Assembly (NCBI RefSeq): GCF_035969385.1
Contig: NZ_JAYKKJ010000003.1
Location: 248,001 to 312,000 of the forward strand
Length of the DNA: 64,000 nucleotides
Source of the DNA: SELP01 sp035969385
GTDB lineage: Bacteria > Pseudomonadota > Alphaproteobacteria > Rhodobacterales > Rhodobacteraceae
Direction of reading: 5' to 3'
Below, piece after piece: positions 52,406-61,555 of the stretch (position 1 is its first letter; the number at the start of each line of letters is the position of its first letter). The notes below the pieces were generated by a model. That model saw only the letters and a program-made list of their open reading frames with translations. It ran no database searches and was not told where the DNA came from. The translations under genes were made by a program, and so were the position numbers.

Positions 52406-53602
52406 ATGGCACAAAAAGGGAAACCGACGGGAACCGTGGCAGAGGTGTTCTGGACCTTCCTTCGGCTTGGCTGCACGTCCTTTGGCGGCCCTGTTGTCCA
52501 TCTGGGATATTTCCGGACCGAATGCGTGGACCGGCGTGGATGGCTGTCTGACGCGGAGTACGCCGACCTTGTGGCGCTGTGTCAGGTATTGCCCGGCCCG
52601 GCCTCCAGCCAGCTGGGTTTTGCACTGGGGCTGCGGCGCGCGGGCCCCTTGGGGGCGCTGGCGGCGTTTGTGGGTTTTACCCTGCCGTCCGCCCTTGTCC
52701 TTCTGGGGTTCGCGTTGGGGGTCGGATCACTGACCGGACCTGTGGCCGTGGGCGCGCTGCACGGGCTGAAGATCGTCGCCGTGGCCGTGGTGGCGCAGGC
52801 GGTCCTTGGCATGGCGCGAACCTTGTGCCCGGACCGCCAGACCGCGGCGATTGCCGTTGCGGCCGTGATTGCGCTGGCGGCGTTTCCATCCGGGATGGGC
52901 ATGATCGGGGCGATTGGTCTTGGGGCAATCGCGGGGCTAGTCACAGGCCGGGCGGGGGAAACCGCACCGACAGGCACGGCCAGCCTGTCCTTGCATCGCT
53001 GGGTCGGCGGCGCGGCCTTGGCGCTTTTTGCCACCGGGCTGATTGCCCTGCCCCTCCTTGCGGATCGGGCAGAGGTTTGGGCGGTGGCCGATGCCTACTA
53101 CCGGTCCGGCGCATTGGTCTTCGGGGGCGGCCATGTGGTCCTGCCCCTGCTGGACGCCGCCGTGGTGCAGCCCGGCTGGGTCAGCGATGCGGATTTTCTG
53201 GCGGGGTACGGTGCGGCGCAGGCGGTTCCGGGGCCTTTGTTCACGCTCAGCGCCTATCTGGGCGCGGTCAGCACTGCGGGTCCGGGTGGCGTGGCTGGCG
53301 CGGCGCTGGCCCTGTGCGCGATCTTCCTGCCGGGGTTCCTGATCCTGATCGGGGTCCTGCCCTTCTGGGACCGACTGCGTCAGGTCGCGCAGGTTCGCCG
53401 CGCATTGCGGGGCATCAACGCGGCGGTGGTCGGGATCCTTGGTGCGGCACTCAATGACCCGGTGTTCACGGGCAGCGTGGGCGGCATGGCCGATTTTGCA
53501 CTGGCGCTGGCGCTGTTCGTGGCCCTGACGGTCTGGAAATGCCCAGCCTGGCTGGCGGTGCTGGCGGGGGCACTTGGCGGGATCGTCCTGGCGGTGGCCT
53601 GA
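52406..53602 (+). CDS. chrA: Chromate efflux transporter ChrA
   Basis: A 398-residue member of the CHR family with two homologous chromate-transport domains (first: FLRLGCTSFGGPVVHLGYFR and VLPGPASSQLGFALG; second: ADAYYRSGALVFGGGHVVLPLLD, GAAQAVPGPLFTLSAYLG). Long ChrA proteins export chromate out of the cytoplasm; close relatives may transport sulfate-like anions. About ten hydrophobic segments. Start at 52406; upstream ATGs read into the lgt promoter region. It is convergent with soxB and divergent from lgt; no chrB-like regulator is adjacent. Confidence 0.94.
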   Translation: MAQKGKPTGTVAEVFWTFLRLGCTSFGGPVVHLGYFRTECVDRRGWLSDAEYADLVALCQVLPGPASSQLGFALGLRRAGPLGALAAFVGFTLPSALVLLGFALGVGSLTGPVAVGALHGLKIVAVAVVAQAVLGMARTLCPDRQTAAIAVAAVIALAAFPSGMGMIGAIGLGAIAGLVTGRAGETAPTGTASLSLHRWVGGAALALFATGLIALPLLADRAEVWAVADAYYRSGALVFGGGHVVLPLLDAAVVQPGWVSDADFLAGYGAAQAVPGPLFTLSAYLGAVSTAGPGGVAGAALALCAIFLPGFLILIGVLPFWDRLRQVAQVRRALRGINAAVVGILGAALNDPVFTGSVGGMADFALALALFVALTVWKCPAWLAVLAGALGGIVLAVA

Positions 53603-53610
53603 ACGAAAAA

Positions 53611-53637
53611 CGCGCCCCCCGGGTGACGGGAGGCGCG
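53611..53637 (-). terminator. Terminator of soxB
   Basis: A G/C-rich stem (CGCGCCCCCC with GGGAGGCGCG, one mismatch) lies 24 bases beyond the soxB stop and is followed on the minus strand by TTTTT, which also touches the end of the convergent chrA. Confidence 0.8.
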
Positions 53638-53660
53638 CGACGGGTGCAGGGAGGGCCCCG

Positions 53661-55358
53661 TTATAGTTCGATCTTGACGGTCCGTTCGTCCGGCACGTTC
53701 ACCACGCCCTTGGAGGTGATGTAATCCTCCATCAGGTCGTAGATCGCCGGGCCTTCGGTGCCTTCGTTGACCGAGGCCCAGCCACCGACGGTGTAGGTCT
53801 TGTCGGCCTCGATCGGGGTGCCGTCATCCAGCGTCATATCGGCGATCCGGTTGCCAGCGTCGTTGTTGACGTGGCAGGTGTAGCGCATGCCGCCGACGCG
53901 AACCATGTCGCCGCCCTGCTGATAGAACGGGTCCTTGTTGAACAGGTTGTCGCAGACATCTTCAAGGATGATCTTCAACTGCTCGCCCGACATCTCGGTC
54001 CGGTAGACCGCCGGGTAGCTCATCGACGTTTCGGTATAGAGATCATCCACCGTGATGTCCTGCCCGGGCAAAAGGGTCGTGCCCCAGCGGAACCCCGGCG
54101 ACAGGGCGATCTGAACGTCGCGCTGTTCGCGGATGCCCTGACAGATCAGGTCGTCCCAGGTCCCGTTGAAGTTGCCGCGCCGGTACAGGAGCGTTTCGGT
54201 CTTGCCCAGAACGCGGTTGAGTTCGGCGGCATGTGGGTCGCGGTATTCGGCGATCTTGGCGGCCATTTCCGGGTCGGGGGTGATCACGTCCGAGAAGACC
54301 GGGATCAGGTTGGAGCTGTAGCCGACGACCTTGCCATCCTGCACTTCCAGATCAACCCGGCCCAGATATTTGCCATGGCTGCCCGACGACAGGATGATTG
54401 TCCCGTTCACCTCGACCGCCTGCGGGATGGCGTCGTGGGTGTGGCCAGTCAGGATCACGTCGATCCCGGAAACGACGGTGGCCAGCTTGCGGTCCACGTC
54501 GAACCCGTCATGCGACAAGAGCACCACGACCTCGGCCCCGGCGGCGCGGGCGGCATCGACGTTTTCCTGAAGCACCTCTGGACGGATGCCAAAGCTGTAT
54601 TCGGGGAACATCCAGCGCGGGTTGGCGATGGGGGTATAGGGCATGGCCTGCCCGATCACCGCAACATTGACCCCGCCCTTTTCGAAGAAGGCGGTATTCT
54701 CGAACGCCGGTTCGTCCCATTCCACGTCAAAGATGTTCGACGCAAGGAAGGGGTATCCCATGCTTTCCGTCAGTTCGAGGAACCGGTCGGTGCCGAAGGT
54801 GAATTCCCAGTGGCCAGTCATCGCATCGGGTTTCAGCAGCTTCATGCATTCGACCATGTCTTCGCCATTGGTCTTGAGCGAAGTGTAGGAGCCCTGCCAG
54901 GTGTCGCCACCGTCAAGGAACAGAACCTTGTCGTCGCCCCGGTCGGCGCGGATCGCCTTGACCAGAGTCGCGGTGCGGTCCAGCCCGCCCAGACGCCCGT
55001 AGGTGCGGGCAAGGTCGACGTAGTCGACGAAGGTATGCGCATAGGCCAGCGGGCTGCCCCGTTCGATCCCGAAATGGCGCATGAACTCTTCCCCCACCAG
55101 ATGCGGCGGGATACCGGCATAGTCACCCACACCGATGTTGGTGTCCGGCGGGCGGAAATAGACGGGGGCCAGTTGGGCGTGCACATCGGTGAAGTGCAGC
55201 AGCGTCACCTGCCCCTTGGCGTCGAATTTCAGCAGGTCGTCCTGCGTCAGTTTCTGCTGGGCCAGCGCCCGCGTCGGGTTGCTGGCAAGGCCGGCGGCGC
55301 CAAGGGTCAAAGTGGCGTTCATGCCGTATTGAATGAAATCCCGTCTGGTAATGGGCAC
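53661..55358 (-). CDS. soxB: Thiosulfohydrolase SoxB
   Basis: Periplasmic dimanganese hydrolase that releases sulfate from thiosulfate carried on SoxY. The N-terminus has a Tat signal (TRRDFIQYG then a hydrophobic stretch). Metal-binding and SoxB-specific motifs are LLHFTDVHAQL, LFLDGGDTWQGS, TGHWEFTFG (the SoxB-type HWEFT in place of the nucleotidase GNHEFD), LLSHDGFDVD and GHTHDAIP. The GTG at 55358 follows GGGGAGG and gives 565 residues, the usual length. It is not next to soxXYZACD, which are normally clustered with it. Confidence 0.93.
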   Translation of the reverse strand: MPITRRDFIQYGMNATLTLGAAGLASNPTRALAQQKLTQDDLLKFDAKGQVTLLHFTDVHAQLAPVYFRPPDTNIGVGDYAGIPPHLVGEEFMRHFGIERGSPLAYAHTFVDYVDLARTYGRLGGLDRTATLVKAIRADRGDDKVLFLDGGDTWQGSYTSLKTNGEDMVECMKLLKPDAMTGHWEFTFGTDRFLELTESMGYPFLASNIFDVEWDEPAFENTAFFEKGGVNVAVIGQAMPYTPIANPRWMFPEYSFGIRPEVLQENVDAARAAGAEVVVLLSHDGFDVDRKLATVVSGIDVILTGHTHDAIPQAVEVNGTIILSSGSHGKYLGRVDLEVQDGKVVGYSSNLIPVFSDVITPDPEMAAKIAEYRDPHAAELNRVLGKTETLLYRRGNFNGTWDDLICQGIREQRDVQIALSPGFRWGTTLLPGQDITVDDLYTETSMSYPAVYRTEMSGEQLKIILEDVCDNLFNKDPFYQQGGDMVRVGGMRYTCHVNNDAGNRIADMTLDDGTPIEADKTYTVGGWASVNEGTEGPAIYDLMEDYITSKGVVNVPDERTVKIEL

Positions 55359-55575
55359 GTCTGGTCCTCCCCGATTCGTTTCCCACATCATATTCAAATA
55401 TGTTTATGCCTTGTAAGCCCTTCTTGTGCCACCCGCGATGCAGGGCATCCAAGCCCTGCCATCATAGACGATGGTTGGGCATCCTGAACCCGGGTTGTCA
55501 GTCTGGCCCGGTTCCGCGGTTGTGAACCCGCGCATTCCACCCCATATAGAGCAGACAAAGCCACGGAGAGACCCG

Positions 55576-55821
55576 ATGCAAACCCGCAACAAGATCATGG
55601 ACGATATCGGCCAGCTGATGACCAACGCCATGGGCGTCGCCCAAGGCGCCAAGACCGAAGCGGAAACGGCCATGAAGTCCCTGCTGGACCGCTGGCTTGC
55701 CGACCGCGATTTCGTGACCCGCGAAGAATTCGACGCGGTCCGCGCCATGGCCCAGAAAGCCCGCGAGGAAAACGAGACCCTCAGGGCCCGGATCGAGGCG
55801 CTGGAAGCCAAGTCCGGCTAG
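55576..55821 (+). CDS. ubiK: Ubiquinone biosynthesis accessory factor UbiK
   Basis: An 81-residue protein of the BMFP/DUF526 family: an amphipathic N-terminal helix (NKIMDDIGQLMTNAMGVAQGAKTEAE) and a C-terminal coiled coil (RAMAQKAREENETLRARIEALE) that forms trimers. UbiK assists the aerobic ubiquinone-synthesis complex with UbiJ. Start at 55576; upstream ATGs are out of the family range. Its stop shares CTAG with a possible short frame on the other strand. Confidence 0.93.
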   Translation: MQTRNKIMDDIGQLMTNAMGVAQGAKTEAETAMKSLLDRWLADRDFVTREEFDAVRAMAQKAREENETLRARIEALEAKSG

Positions 55822-56003
55822 GACAGGCGCGAGACCTGGGGCCAGCCGCCCGTCGGCGGGGACTTGTTGTCGACGACCATTTCTCCGACCTTCACGCCCG
55901 GCGCGCTCAGCGCCTTTGCAACTTCACTGTTCGTCGCACACCGGATTCGCGCGCGCCCGATTTCCCCGTGGCATCCCCGCCTGAATTCCGGCAGGCTGGC
56001 CGC

Positions 56004-57773
56004 ATGACCCAGCACCAGATCATCCTGTTTTCGCTCTTTGGACTTGTCTTTGCCCTGCTGCTTTGGGGGCGATACCGTTATGATCTCGTTGCCTTCTCGG
56101 CGCTGATGGCCGGGGTCGTTCTGGGGGTGGTCCCGACCAAGGACGCGTTCAGCGGCTTTGGGCACCCCGCGACGTTGGTCGTTGCGCTGGTGCTAGTGGT
56201 CTCGGCCGGGCTGGTGCGGTCCGGCGCGGTGATGCTGATAACCCGGACGCTGGTCGACAGCAGTCGCAAACTGGGCACCCATATCGCGATCATGGGGGCC
56301 GTGGGCGGCGCCTTGTCGGCCTTCATGAACAACGTGGCCGCGCTGGCCCTTCTGATGCCGGTCGATATCGCCACCGCGCGCAAGGCCGGACGGGCCGCGG
56401 GGGTGACACTGATGCCGCTGTCCTTCGCGACGATCCTTGGCGGTATGGTCACGCTGATCGGCACCCCGCCGAACATCATTATCGCCTCGATCCGGGGCGA
56501 GGCCTTGGGCACACCATTCGCCATGTTTGATTTCGCGCCTGTGGGCGGGATTGTAGCGATTGCCGGCCTGGTTTTCGTGGCCCTGATCGGCTGGCGCCTG
56601 ATCCCGCAAAAGGACGGCGCGGGGCTGGAAGGCGACCCGCTGCGGGACTACGCCGAATACCTGTCAGAACTGGCGGTGCCGGATGGATCGCCCTTGGTTG
56701 GACAACGGGTTCGGGACCTCGACGATCTGGCCGAAACCGCCGACATCGGCATTCTGGGCCTGATCCGGGATGGCAAACGGATGCCCGGCCGGGCCCGGAA
56801 CTCCACCATCCGGGCGGGCGACCATCTGGTGATCGAATCCGCGCCCGACGCGCTGGATGAATTCCGGGTCGCGCAGAAACTGGACCTGACCGACAATACA
56901 GTCGACGCCGCCGGTTCGGACATGGTGATTATCGAGGCCGTGGCGACGCCGGATGCGCGGATCAACGGCAAATCGGCGCAAACTATCGGGCTGGCGTGGC
57001 GGCAGCGGGCAATCCTTCTGGGCCTGTCGCGGCGCGGCAAACCGATCCGCAGCCGGATCCGCAAGACCGAGGTGCAGGCGGGCGACATCCTTCTGCTGCT
57101 GGTCCCAAAAGAAGCGGCGGCGGATGTGATCGACTGGCTTGGCTGCCTGACGCTGGCCGACCGGGGCCTGACGGTCACGGCTGACCGCAAGGTCTGGCTG
57201 GGGATCGGACTGTTCGCAGCGGCGGTCCTCGCGGCTTCGCTCGGGCTGGTCTACCTGCCGGTCGCGTTGGGGATCGTGGTCGTGGCCTTCGTGCTGACCG
57301 GCATTCTGCCGCTGCGCGAAATCTATGATCATATCGAATGGCCGGTTGTGGTCTTGCTGGGTTCGATGATCCCGCTGGGCGCGGCGCTGGAAACCTCGGG
57401 CGGGACGGAACTCATCGCTGGCGCGCTGACCGGGCTGACAGCGGGATGGCCCGCCTGGGCGGTGCTGACGGTCCTGATGGTGGTGACGATGTCGCTGTCG
57501 GATGTGTTGAACAACACGGCGACAACCATCGTCGCGGCCCCGGTAGGAATACAAATGGCGCAAACCCTTGGGGTCTCGCCCGACCCGTTCCTGATGGCGG
57601 TGGCGGTCGCCGCCTCCTGCGCGTTCCTCACGCCCATCGGGCACAAGAACAACACGCTGATCCTTGGGCCCGGCGGTTACCGGTTCGGGGATTATTGGCA
57701 GATGGGATTGCCGTTGGAACTGATCGTGATCGCGGTGTCGATCCCGTCGATCCTGCTGTTCTGGCCGCTTTAG
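56004..57773 (+). CDS. SLC13-family carrier with two RCK_C (TrkA_C) domains
   Basis: A 589-residue membrane carrier of the divalent-anion:sodium symporter (SLC13) family. Two membrane blocks (residues ~1-180 and ~390-589) flank two cytosolic RCK_C domains (residues ~205-290 and ~295-380, RDLDDLAETADIGILGLIRDGKRMPGR and INGKSAQTIGLAWRQRAILLGL). Signatures are MNNVAALALLMPV, GTPPNIIIASIRGEALG and TPIGHKNNTLILGPGGY. Sulfate or carboxylates are typical substrates; the soxB neighbour hints at sulfate, which is inference. The start is uncertain: ATG 56004 is preferred, but its ribosome-binding site is weak. Confidence 0.9.
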   Translation: MTQHQIILFSLFGLVFALLLWGRYRYDLVAFSALMAGVVLGVVPTKDAFSGFGHPATLVVALVLVVSAGLVRSGAVMLITRTLVDSSRKLGTHIAIMGAVGGALSAFMNNVAALALLMPVDIATARKAGRAAGVTLMPLSFATILGGMVTLIGTPPNIIIASIRGEALGTPFAMFDFAPVGGIVAIAGLVFVALIGWRLIPQKDGAGLEGDPLRDYAEYLSELAVPDGSPLVGQRVRDLDDLAETADIGILGLIRDGKRMPGRARNSTIRAGDHLVIESAPDALDEFRVAQKLDLTDNTVDAAGSDMVIIEAVATPDARINGKSAQTIGLAWRQRAILLGLSRRGKPIRSRIRKTEVQAGDILLLLVPKEAAADVIDWLGCLTLADRGLTVTADRKVWLGIGLFAAAVLAASLGLVYLPVALGIVVVAFVLTGILPLREIYDHIEWPVVVLLGSMIPLGAALETSGGTELIAGALTGLTAGWPAWAVLTVLMVVTMSLSDVLNNTATTIVAAPVGIQMAQTLGVSPDPFLMAVAVAASCAFLTPIGHKNNTLILGPGGYRFGDYWQMGLPLELIVIAVSIPSILLFWPL

Positions 57774-57964
57774 GGGGTGGTGGGTTAAAAACCACCTTAC
57801 CCGGGGGCGCTTCGCCCCCCAACCAGATGTTTCATGGCCCCCAGAGGATATTTGAGACCCAAAGAAGGAATGAACTCTCATTTTGCCAGAAATACTCCGG
57901 GGGTGAGGCCCGGCGGGCCGAGGGGGCGGAGCCCCCTGCCTTGTAAGGTGGGTCTTGACCCACC
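57774..57964. repeat. Dispersed hairpin-rich element, copy 3
   Basis: This begins directly after the SLC13 stop and holds a series of inverted repeats (CGGGGGCGCTTCGCCCCC; CGGCGGGCCG; GGGGGCGGAGCCCCC), the AAATACTCCGGGGGTGA segment shared with the other copies, and ends with the perfect palindrome GGTGGGTCTTGACCCACC (57947-57964). It is a variant of copies 1 and 2 and resembles copy 4. Confidence 0.75.
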
Positions 57965-58006
57965 GCCCCCTTCCCCTTGGCCGGGGTTTTGGCTATCGGG
58001 ACGGGT

Positions 58007-58741
58007 ATGAAACCGTTTCTGATCCTGCAACTGCGCCCGGAAACCGAGGCCGCCGACGATGAATTCGCAGCCATCCTTGCCAAGGGCCGGCTGACGGCGG
58101 ACCGCACCCATCGAATCCGGCTGGATCAGCAGGATCTGCCCGCGGACCTGTCCCTTGACGCCTATGCCGGCGTCATCGTCGGCGGCGGCCCCGGCTGCGT
58201 CTCTGACGCGCCCGAGGACAAGGACCCGACCGAGGCAAGGATCGAAGCCGCCTGCCTGTCGCTCATGCCCGAGATCACCGCCCGCGACATGCCCTTCATG
58301 GGCTGCTGCTACGGCATCGGCATCCTGACCCACCACCTTGGGGCAGAGGTGTCGAAAGCCCGCTATGGTGAACCCGTCGGCACGACCACCTGCGAACTGA
58401 CCGACGCGGGCCGCGCCGATCCGCTACTGTCCGGACTGCCCGACCGATTTGACGCCTTTGTCGGCCATAAGGAGGCGGCGCAGGCACTGCCCGAGGGCTG
58501 CGCCCATCTGCTGCATTCGGATGCCTGCCCGTTTCAGATGATCCGCTATGGTCAGAACGTCTATGCCACGCAGTTCCACCCCGAGGCGGACGCGGCCGGG
58601 TTCGAAACCCGCATACGCATCTACCGAAATAAGGGCTATTTCCCACCAGAGGCTGCCGAGGACCTGATCGCCATGTGCCGCGCGGCCGATGTGACCGTGC
58701 CGGAACTTATCCTGCAACGGTTCGTGGCGCGCTACGGCTGA
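58007..58741 (+). CDS. Class-I glutamine amidotransferase-like protein
   Basis: A 244-residue GATase1 protein. The catalytic cysteine is in MPFMGCCYGIGIL, and the His-Glu pair is in YATQFHPEAD. There is no attached synthetase. Such stand-alone proteins resemble GMP-synthase glutamine domains and the glutamine-hydrolysing proteins annotated as GuaA-like. The substrate or partner is unknown. Start at 58007; it follows a repeat element and converges with the ureohydrolase gene 5 bases away. Confidence 0.88.
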   Translation: MKPFLILQLRPETEAADDEFAAILAKGRLTADRTHRIRLDQQDLPADLSLDAYAGVIVGGGPGCVSDAPEDKDPTEARIEAACLSLMPEITARDMPFMGCCYGIGILTHHLGAEVSKARYGEPVGTTTCELTDAGRADPLLSGLPDRFDAFVGHKEAAQALPEGCAHLLHSDACPFQMIRYGQNVYATQFHPEADAAGFETRIRIYRNKGYFPPEAAEDLIAMCRAADVTVPELILQRFVARYG

Positions 58742-58746
58742 CCCCG

Positions 58747-59703
58747 CTATTTCCCCTTGGCGTGAAAAATGAACCCCAGAAGGTTCAGCAGGATCTGCGC
58801 CGCAAGGATGCTGGTCGAACCCGTGGGGTCATAGTCCGGCGCCACTTCGACCAGATCAATCCCAACAACTTCGTGCCGCTGCGCTACCGCCTGTAGCATC
58901 TCCAGCACTTCGTAATAGAGAAACCCGCCATGGCTGGGCGTGCCTGTTCCCGGCGCGATCGAGGGGCAGAAGGCATCAATGTCGATGGTGATATAGACCC
59001 GCGCCCTTTCGGGGATATGGCCGACCACCCCTTCGGTCCCCATCTTCCGCGCCTGCCGGACCGAGATGATCGACGACCCCATCCGCCGCGCGTCGTCATA
59101 GCCTTCCTTGGCGGTCGAGCTGACGTTGCGGATGCCGACCTGCGTCAGCCCGGTGACATAGGGCTTGTCGGCGGCCCGCCGCATCGGGTTGCCGTGCCCA
59201 TAGCGGACCCCGTGCCGTTCATCGACGAAATCGAGGTGCGCGTCGATCTGCAGAACGTGGATATCCCCCTGATCGTCGAAGGCATTGATGCAGGGGATGT
59301 TGATCGAATGGTCGCCACCGATCACCACCGGCAAGGCGCCCGCTGCAAGGATCGCCCGCACCCCGGTTTCGATATTGGCGTGCGATGTCATGGTATCTGT
59401 GTGAACGATATCGGCATCCCCGATATCGACGATCCGCACATCGCCCGGCAAATAGGTCGCGTCGTCCTCGTGATCATAGGCTCCGGCGTGGCCAAAGCTG
59501 AACAGGGTCGATGCCTCGCGCACGCCGCGCGGGCCGAACCGCGCGCCGGACCGCCATTGCGTGCCGAAATCGAAGGGTGCGCCAAGGATTGCCACATCGG
59601 CGTCGATCTTTGACCAATCCTCGACATAGGGCCGCTTGCCAAAGGTCGAAATACCCACGAAGGGCAGGTTCAACCGCCCTTTTTCGTAACCATGTCCGGA
59701 CAT
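58747..59703 (-). CDS. speB: Ureohydrolase, agmatinase-like
   Basis: A 318-residue binuclear manganese enzyme of the arginase/agmatinase family, which releases urea from a guanidino compound. Metal ligands are visible in IGGDHSINIP (His), IDAHLDFVDE (Asp-x-His-x-Asp) and TIDIDAFCPSIAPGTGTP (Asp-x-Asp). The agmatinase-type loop after SGARFGPRGVR fits agmatinase, guanidinobutyrase or guanidinopropionase; the exact substrate is not decided by sequence. GGGGAGG precedes the ATG at 59703. Downstream of the SLC13 carrier gene in the same direction. Confidence 0.9.
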   Translation of the reverse strand: MSGHGYEKGRLNLPFVGISTFGKRPYVEDWSKIDADVAILGAPFDFGTQWRSGARFGPRGVREASTLFSFGHAGAYDHEDDATYLPGDVRIVDIGDADIVHTDTMTSHANIETGVRAILAAGALPVVIGGDHSINIPCINAFDDQGDIHVLQIDAHLDFVDERHGVRYGHGNPMRRAADKPYVTGLTQVGIRNVSSTAKEGYDDARRMGSSIISVRQARKMGTEGVVGHIPERARVYITIDIDAFCPSIAPGTGTPSHGGFLYYEVLEMLQAVAQRHEVVGIDLVEVAPDYDPTGSTSILAAQILLNLLGFIFHAKGK

Positions 59704-59773
59704 TGCCACCTCCCCTTTGCCACGTGCCGACCGGCGGACGCTAGCAACCCTGCCGCGCCCCGGCAAGGCGGGA

Positions 59774-61555
59774 TCACAGCGGCCAGATCAGCGGGATCAC
59801 GGCAGAGACGATGAGCCCCATCGACAGGTTCAGCGGAATCCCGACCTTGAGGAAATCCTTGAACTTGTAGCCCCCCGGCCCGTAGACAAGCGTGTTGGTC
59901 TGATAGCCGATGGGCGTGGCGAAACTGGCGGAGGCCGCGACCATCACCGCCACGACCAAGGGCCGCGGATCGACGCCCAGCGCGCCCGCAAGCCCGATGG
60001 CAATCGGCGTGACCACGACGGCCACCGCATTGTTCGACACCAGTTCGGTCAGGACCGAAGTAATCAGGTAGATCGCCCAGACCACCATAAAGGGCGGCAA
60101 GTCACCGATCAGCGGCGTCAGCCCGTCGACGATCAGCGACACCGCGCCGGTGTGTTGCAGGGCCGCGCCCACGGCCAGCATTGAAAAGATCAGGACCAGC
60201 AGGCTGCTTTCGACATAGCCATAGGCCTCTTCCGCGTCTATGCATCGGGTCGCCAATACCACGGCCACCGCGATGACCGCCAAAAACAGAATCGGGGCCA
60301 CGCCCAGCGCGGCCAGAACCACGATCCCCGCCAGCGCCGCCAGCGCAATCGGCGCATGGGCCCGGCGGAAGGCGCGGGCCGACGGGTGCGACACGTCCAC
60401 CATGTTCATATCCGCCGCCAGCCGTTGAATATCCTCGGCCGCCCCTTCCAGAAGCAACGTATCCCCGACTCGCACCACCAGATCGTCGATCTGGCGGCCG
60501 ATGTTCTTGTCCCGCCGGTGCACAGCCAGCACATAGACCCCATAGCGGCGGCGCAGACGCATTTCGCCAAGTCGGCGGCCCACAAGCCGGCAATCGGGGG
60601 TGATCAGCACCTCGACCGTAGTGGTTTCCACCGCGCTGACCTGATCGACCCGGCGCAGCGACTTGTTCGATTGCAGGGACAGCAATTCGGTCATCTGGGT
60701 GCGCAGCACGACCCGGTCGCCCACCTGCAATGAAACCCCCTGAAGATTGCGCCGCAATGAGGCATCGCCGCGCACGACGTCCACCAGCCGCACACCGGGA
60801 CGCTTGAACAGTTGCACGCCCAGAACCTCGCGCCCGATCAGGTTGCTGTCGGGGGGGATCACGGCCTCGGTAAAGAACCGCATCTTGGACTTGTCGGACA
60901 GCAGGTTGGCCATGCTGTCCCGGTCCGGCAGAAGCCGCCGCCCGATGGTGGCCAGATAGATCATCCCCCACAGGCAGACGACAAGGCCGATGGGGGTGAT
61001 CTCGAAGATGGTGAAGGGTTCCAGCCCCCCTGCCCGCGCGACCCCGTCGACCAGCAGGTTGGTCGAGGTGCCGATCAGGGTCAGCGACCCGCCCATGATC
61101 GCCCCGTAGGACAAGGGGATCAGCAGGCGTGAGGCGGCAAAGCCCATGGTCTTGGAAATGGTGACAAAGACCGGGATCATCACGACGACGACCGGCGTGT
61201 TGTTCATGAAGGCCGAGCCCGCCATGACAAAGGCCATCAGCCCAAGGATCGCGGCCTTTGGATGGGTCCGCGCGTATCGTTCGGCCTGCCCGGTCAACAC
61301 ATCCAGCGCCCCGGTGCGCACCAGCGCCCCCATGACGATGAACATCGCCGCAATGGTCCATGGGGCGGGGTTGGCCAGCACATCCACGGCCATTTGGTAG
61401 GGCAGGACGCCGGTGACGAGCAAAAGCGCCACACCGGTCAGCGCGACCACTTCTGTCGGCAGGACTTCCCGCAGGAAAAGGGCGAACATGAGCCCGACAA
61501 CCGACAGGGCAAGGATCGCCTGCCCGGTTCCGGACAGTTGGAGAATGTCGTTCAT
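59774..61555 (-). CDS. SLC13-family carrier with RCK_C domains (second copy)
   Basis: A 593-residue SLC13-type membrane carrier with two membrane blocks (residues ~1-190 and ~400-593) around two RCK_C domains (residues ~210-295, REVLGVQLFKRPGVRLVDVVRG; and ~300-385, GRRLGEMRLRRRYGVYVLAV). Signatures are MNNTPVVVVMIPVFV, GTSTNLLVDG and TPIGYQTNTLVYGPGGY. Substrate unknown (anions such as sulfate or carboxylates). The start at 61555 overlaps the EamA gene stop by ATGA, so they are coupled. It is a paralogue, not a close copy, of the carrier at 56004. Confidence 0.92.
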   Translation of the reverse strand: MNDILQLSGTGQAILALSVVGLMFALFLREVLPTEVVALTGVALLLVTGVLPYQMAVDVLANPAPWTIAAMFIVMGALVRTGALDVLTGQAERYARTHPKAAILGLMAFVMAGSAFMNNTPVVVVMIPVFVTISKTMGFAASRLLIPLSYGAIMGGSLTLIGTSTNLLVDGVARAGGLEPFTIFEITPIGLVVCLWGMIYLATIGRRLLPDRDSMANLLSDKSKMRFFTEAVIPPDSNLIGREVLGVQLFKRPGVRLVDVVRGDASLRRNLQGVSLQVGDRVVLRTQMTELLSLQSNKSLRRVDQVSAVETTTVEVLITPDCRLVGRRLGEMRLRRRYGVYVLAVHRRDKNIGRQIDDLVVRVGDTLLLEGAAEDIQRLAADMNMVDVSHPSARAFRRAHAPIALAALAGIVVLAALGVAPILFLAVIAVAVVLATRCIDAEEAYGYVESSLLVLIFSMLAVGAALQHTGAVSLIVDGLTPLIGDLPPFMVVWAIYLITSVLTELVSNNAVAVVVTPIAIGLAGALGVDPRPLVVAVMVAASASFATPIGYQTNTLVYGPGGYKFKDFLKVGIPLNLSMGLIVSAVIPLIWPL

